DNA from: Epiperipatus broadwayi
Lineage: Eukaryota > Onychophora > Udeonychophora > Euonychophora > Peripatidae
DNA length: 64,000 nucleotides
Reading direction: 5' to 3'
Assembly: GCA_028023455.1 (NCBI GenBank)
Contig: JAQFVV010012422.1
Span: forward strand, 10,198,337-10,262,336
The notes below the pieces were generated by a model. It saw nothing but the letters and a program-made list of their open reading frames with translations, made no database searches and was not told where the DNA came from. A program made the translations under genes and the position numbers. Positions 62,490-64,000 of the stretch are shown piece by piece; positions within the stretch are counted from its first letter, which is position 1, and each line of letters starts with the position of its first letter.

Positions 62490-63750
62490 TTAATTTATAA
62501 AATGGCACCATAGCCAATAGATTCCTAACATTATGTGCAGAAAGAAGAGAAGATATCGAAGTTATGCTGAGGACATGCGCAAGGGTGGGCAAAGGGATGG
62601 GGATTAAATTTAGTGAAGAAAAATCAAATATAATGATGGTTAATATTGGGGAAAGAGAAGATAAAGAATTTTTATTGGGGGATATAAAATTAATTATGAT
62701 GAATATATATAATTATTTGGGAATCATCTTGCGTAATCAGAAAAATTGCTTGGATGAATTGGAGAAAAAATTGATAAATGAAGCAAAGAAAAGAAAGGGA
62801 TTGATAAATAAATTAACAGTGTTTTTATATAATAAATATAATGTAGTTAGAATTGTATGGAAAGGAGGTGCAGTAGCAGGGTTAACATATAGCAATGATG
62901 TGTTATGTGTTAGTAAAGGGGTATTAGATTACTTAGAAAAAGTACAAAGGGAAGTAAGAAGACATGCATTTGATGCCGATGTGTGGACAGCAAGGGAGGC
63001 AATTCAAGGAGAAATGAGATGGTCAAGTTTTTATATGAGAGATGCAAAAAGCAAATGAAAATGTTCAGTAGATTGCAGTTTATGGATAAAAGAATAGCCA
63101 AAATAGTATTTAATTGGGTTATGAATAAAGGGCAGGCAACAAGATGGTTGAGAAAGGTAATGCAGTATACAGAAGATTTGGATAAAGAATTTATATTAGT
63201 ATACTTGTACAAAAGGTGGGATGATTGTGTTAAGAGGATTGTTGAGTGTTATAGTGGTAAGGAATGGGATAGAAGAATAGATGCATTAATAAAGAATAGG
63301 GAGATGGAGAGCTAGTATGGAGAGTAAAAAGAGTTTAAATATATATAGATGTAAAGAGAACATTGGTTGCAAGTTAATTTATGATAATAGCAAGGAAAGT
63401 AGTTTATTATTTAAGGCTTGAATGGGATATTTAGCAACAAGGGACTATATGGTTTATTATTTAAGGCTTGAATGGGATCTTTAGCAATAAGGGACTATAC
63501 ATGTAAATGAAAAAATATGGGTGATTTAGTCTGCAAGTTGTGTAAGGAAGGCATAGAAAATATTAGGCATCTGTTAATTCAATACAAATGCTTGAAAGCA
63601 GAAAGAGTACAAATAATGAAGTTATGGAAGAATAAATATGAACAAAGTAATTATACAGAAAGTGGGTTATTGGTTTTTATGCTGGGTTTGGGAAAAGATA
63701 AGGGGGATTTAGATATGAAGGCCATGGAGTTAACAAAGATTATGTTGTAG
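62490..63750 (+). pseudogene. 5'-truncated non-LTR retrotransposon (LINE) ORF2 relic
   Basis: The + strand reads, in three successive frames, the C-terminal part of a LINE RT protein. Segment 62564-63058 has GMGIKFSEEKSNIMMV (after the catalytic box) and YNYLGIIL, the common Y-x-Y-L-G block, then EAIQGEMRWSSF. Segment 63059-63315 continues in another frame (frameshift near 63055). Segment 63517-63750 carries CKLCKEGIENIRHLLIQYKC, a C-x2-C...H...C finger typical of LINE C-termini. The element begins about where the YADD box should be, so endonuclease and most RT are missing. The strand shows a G-over-C excess unlike the flanks. Confidence 0.78.
63401..63500 (+). repeat. 51 bp tandem duplication in the LINE relic
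   Basis: TTTATTATTTAAGGCTTGAA followed by TGGGAT(A/C)TTTAGCAA occurs twice (63400 and 63451), in steps of 51 bp (17 codons), with two or three differences. Confidence 0.88.
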
Positions 63751-64000
63751 AAATGTGGTTGAGCTGATTGTGGAGTGGGGAATGGAAAGGGAAGATAAAG
63801 TGGCTAACATGTTTCTCTGGGCATAGTTGTTGGGAGATTCCTGACTCCATATAAGAAGTCACAGTGCATTACATCACTTCCTTGATCCCATAATTTTGAC
63901 ACAAGTAACTAAAAGATCAGGATTATGATTTCCCATAACTTAGTTATTTTTTAGATAATATTCCTCTTGGTGATTAATTAATAAATAAGCATATTGGCAA
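63751..64000. other. LINE 3' flank, no gene seen
   Basis: G-rich for the first 80 bp, probably the LINE 3' untranslated tail, then ordinary AT-rich DNA to the window end. Confidence 0.35.

Overview
The window is very AT-rich, intron-rich eukaryotic DNA with almost no long open reading frames. Long (TA)n tracts, GT-AG exon candidates separated by introns of up to tens of kilobases, LTR and non-LTR retrotransposon relics, a Penelope-like element (PLE) with a GIY-YIG domain, and many inverted-repeat elements point to an invertebrate animal genome. I cannot name the species. No rRNA, tRNA, CRISPR or prokaryotic operon structure is visible.

Host gene: four short, fully open stretches on the + strand, each bounded by AG and GT, lie at 10332-10436, 37268-37419, 54585-54702 and 60836-60903. 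Their codon phases are mutually compatible (0/0, 0/2, 2/0, 0/2), so they could be exons of one large gene. I do not recognise the protein. A further exon candidate lies at 29525-29711. Everything else would then be intronic transposon debris.

Layout: 1-7078 is a minus-strand LTR-type element (1.35 kb direct repeats, about 3 kb leader, broken gag). 10478-12535, 24071-28246, 29873-32085 and 47895-49800 belong to one family of ~2 kb elements inserted in TA-rich sites; the 24-28 kb copy is a 4.2 kb head-to-head palindrome. 16707-29168 is a + strand LTR-type element with ~2.03 kb LTRs, a ~2.9 kb leader, a gag fragment and an integrase C-terminus; the palindrome sits inside its 3' LTR, and the 5' LTR preserves the empty site. 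34-39 kb holds several short palindromic elements. 41330-41822 is a solo LTR flanked by GATA repeats. 51600-53290 is a decayed PLE (RT plus GIY-YIG) with a short inverted piece of itself next to it. 58.6-59.0 kb and 62.5-63.75 kb are 5'-truncated LINE relics.

Most interesting system: three insertions at 39470-40782, 45576-46652 and 49826-50124 have direct target duplications of 13, 14 and 12 bp. All are built as inverted (snap-back) dimers of ~456-479 bp units, and all carry type I hammerhead ribozyme motifs. In the first two families the cores, stem I, stem II and stem III can be paired by eye; the third is decayed at a core base. Both arms of the first two insertions exceed one unit length, as if copied from circular or tandem ribozyme-processed RNA. 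With a PLE reverse transcriptase remnant 2 kb from the third copy, they look like non-autonomous, hammerhead-bearing retroelements (retrozyme or PLE-derived) with a consistent inverted architecture.
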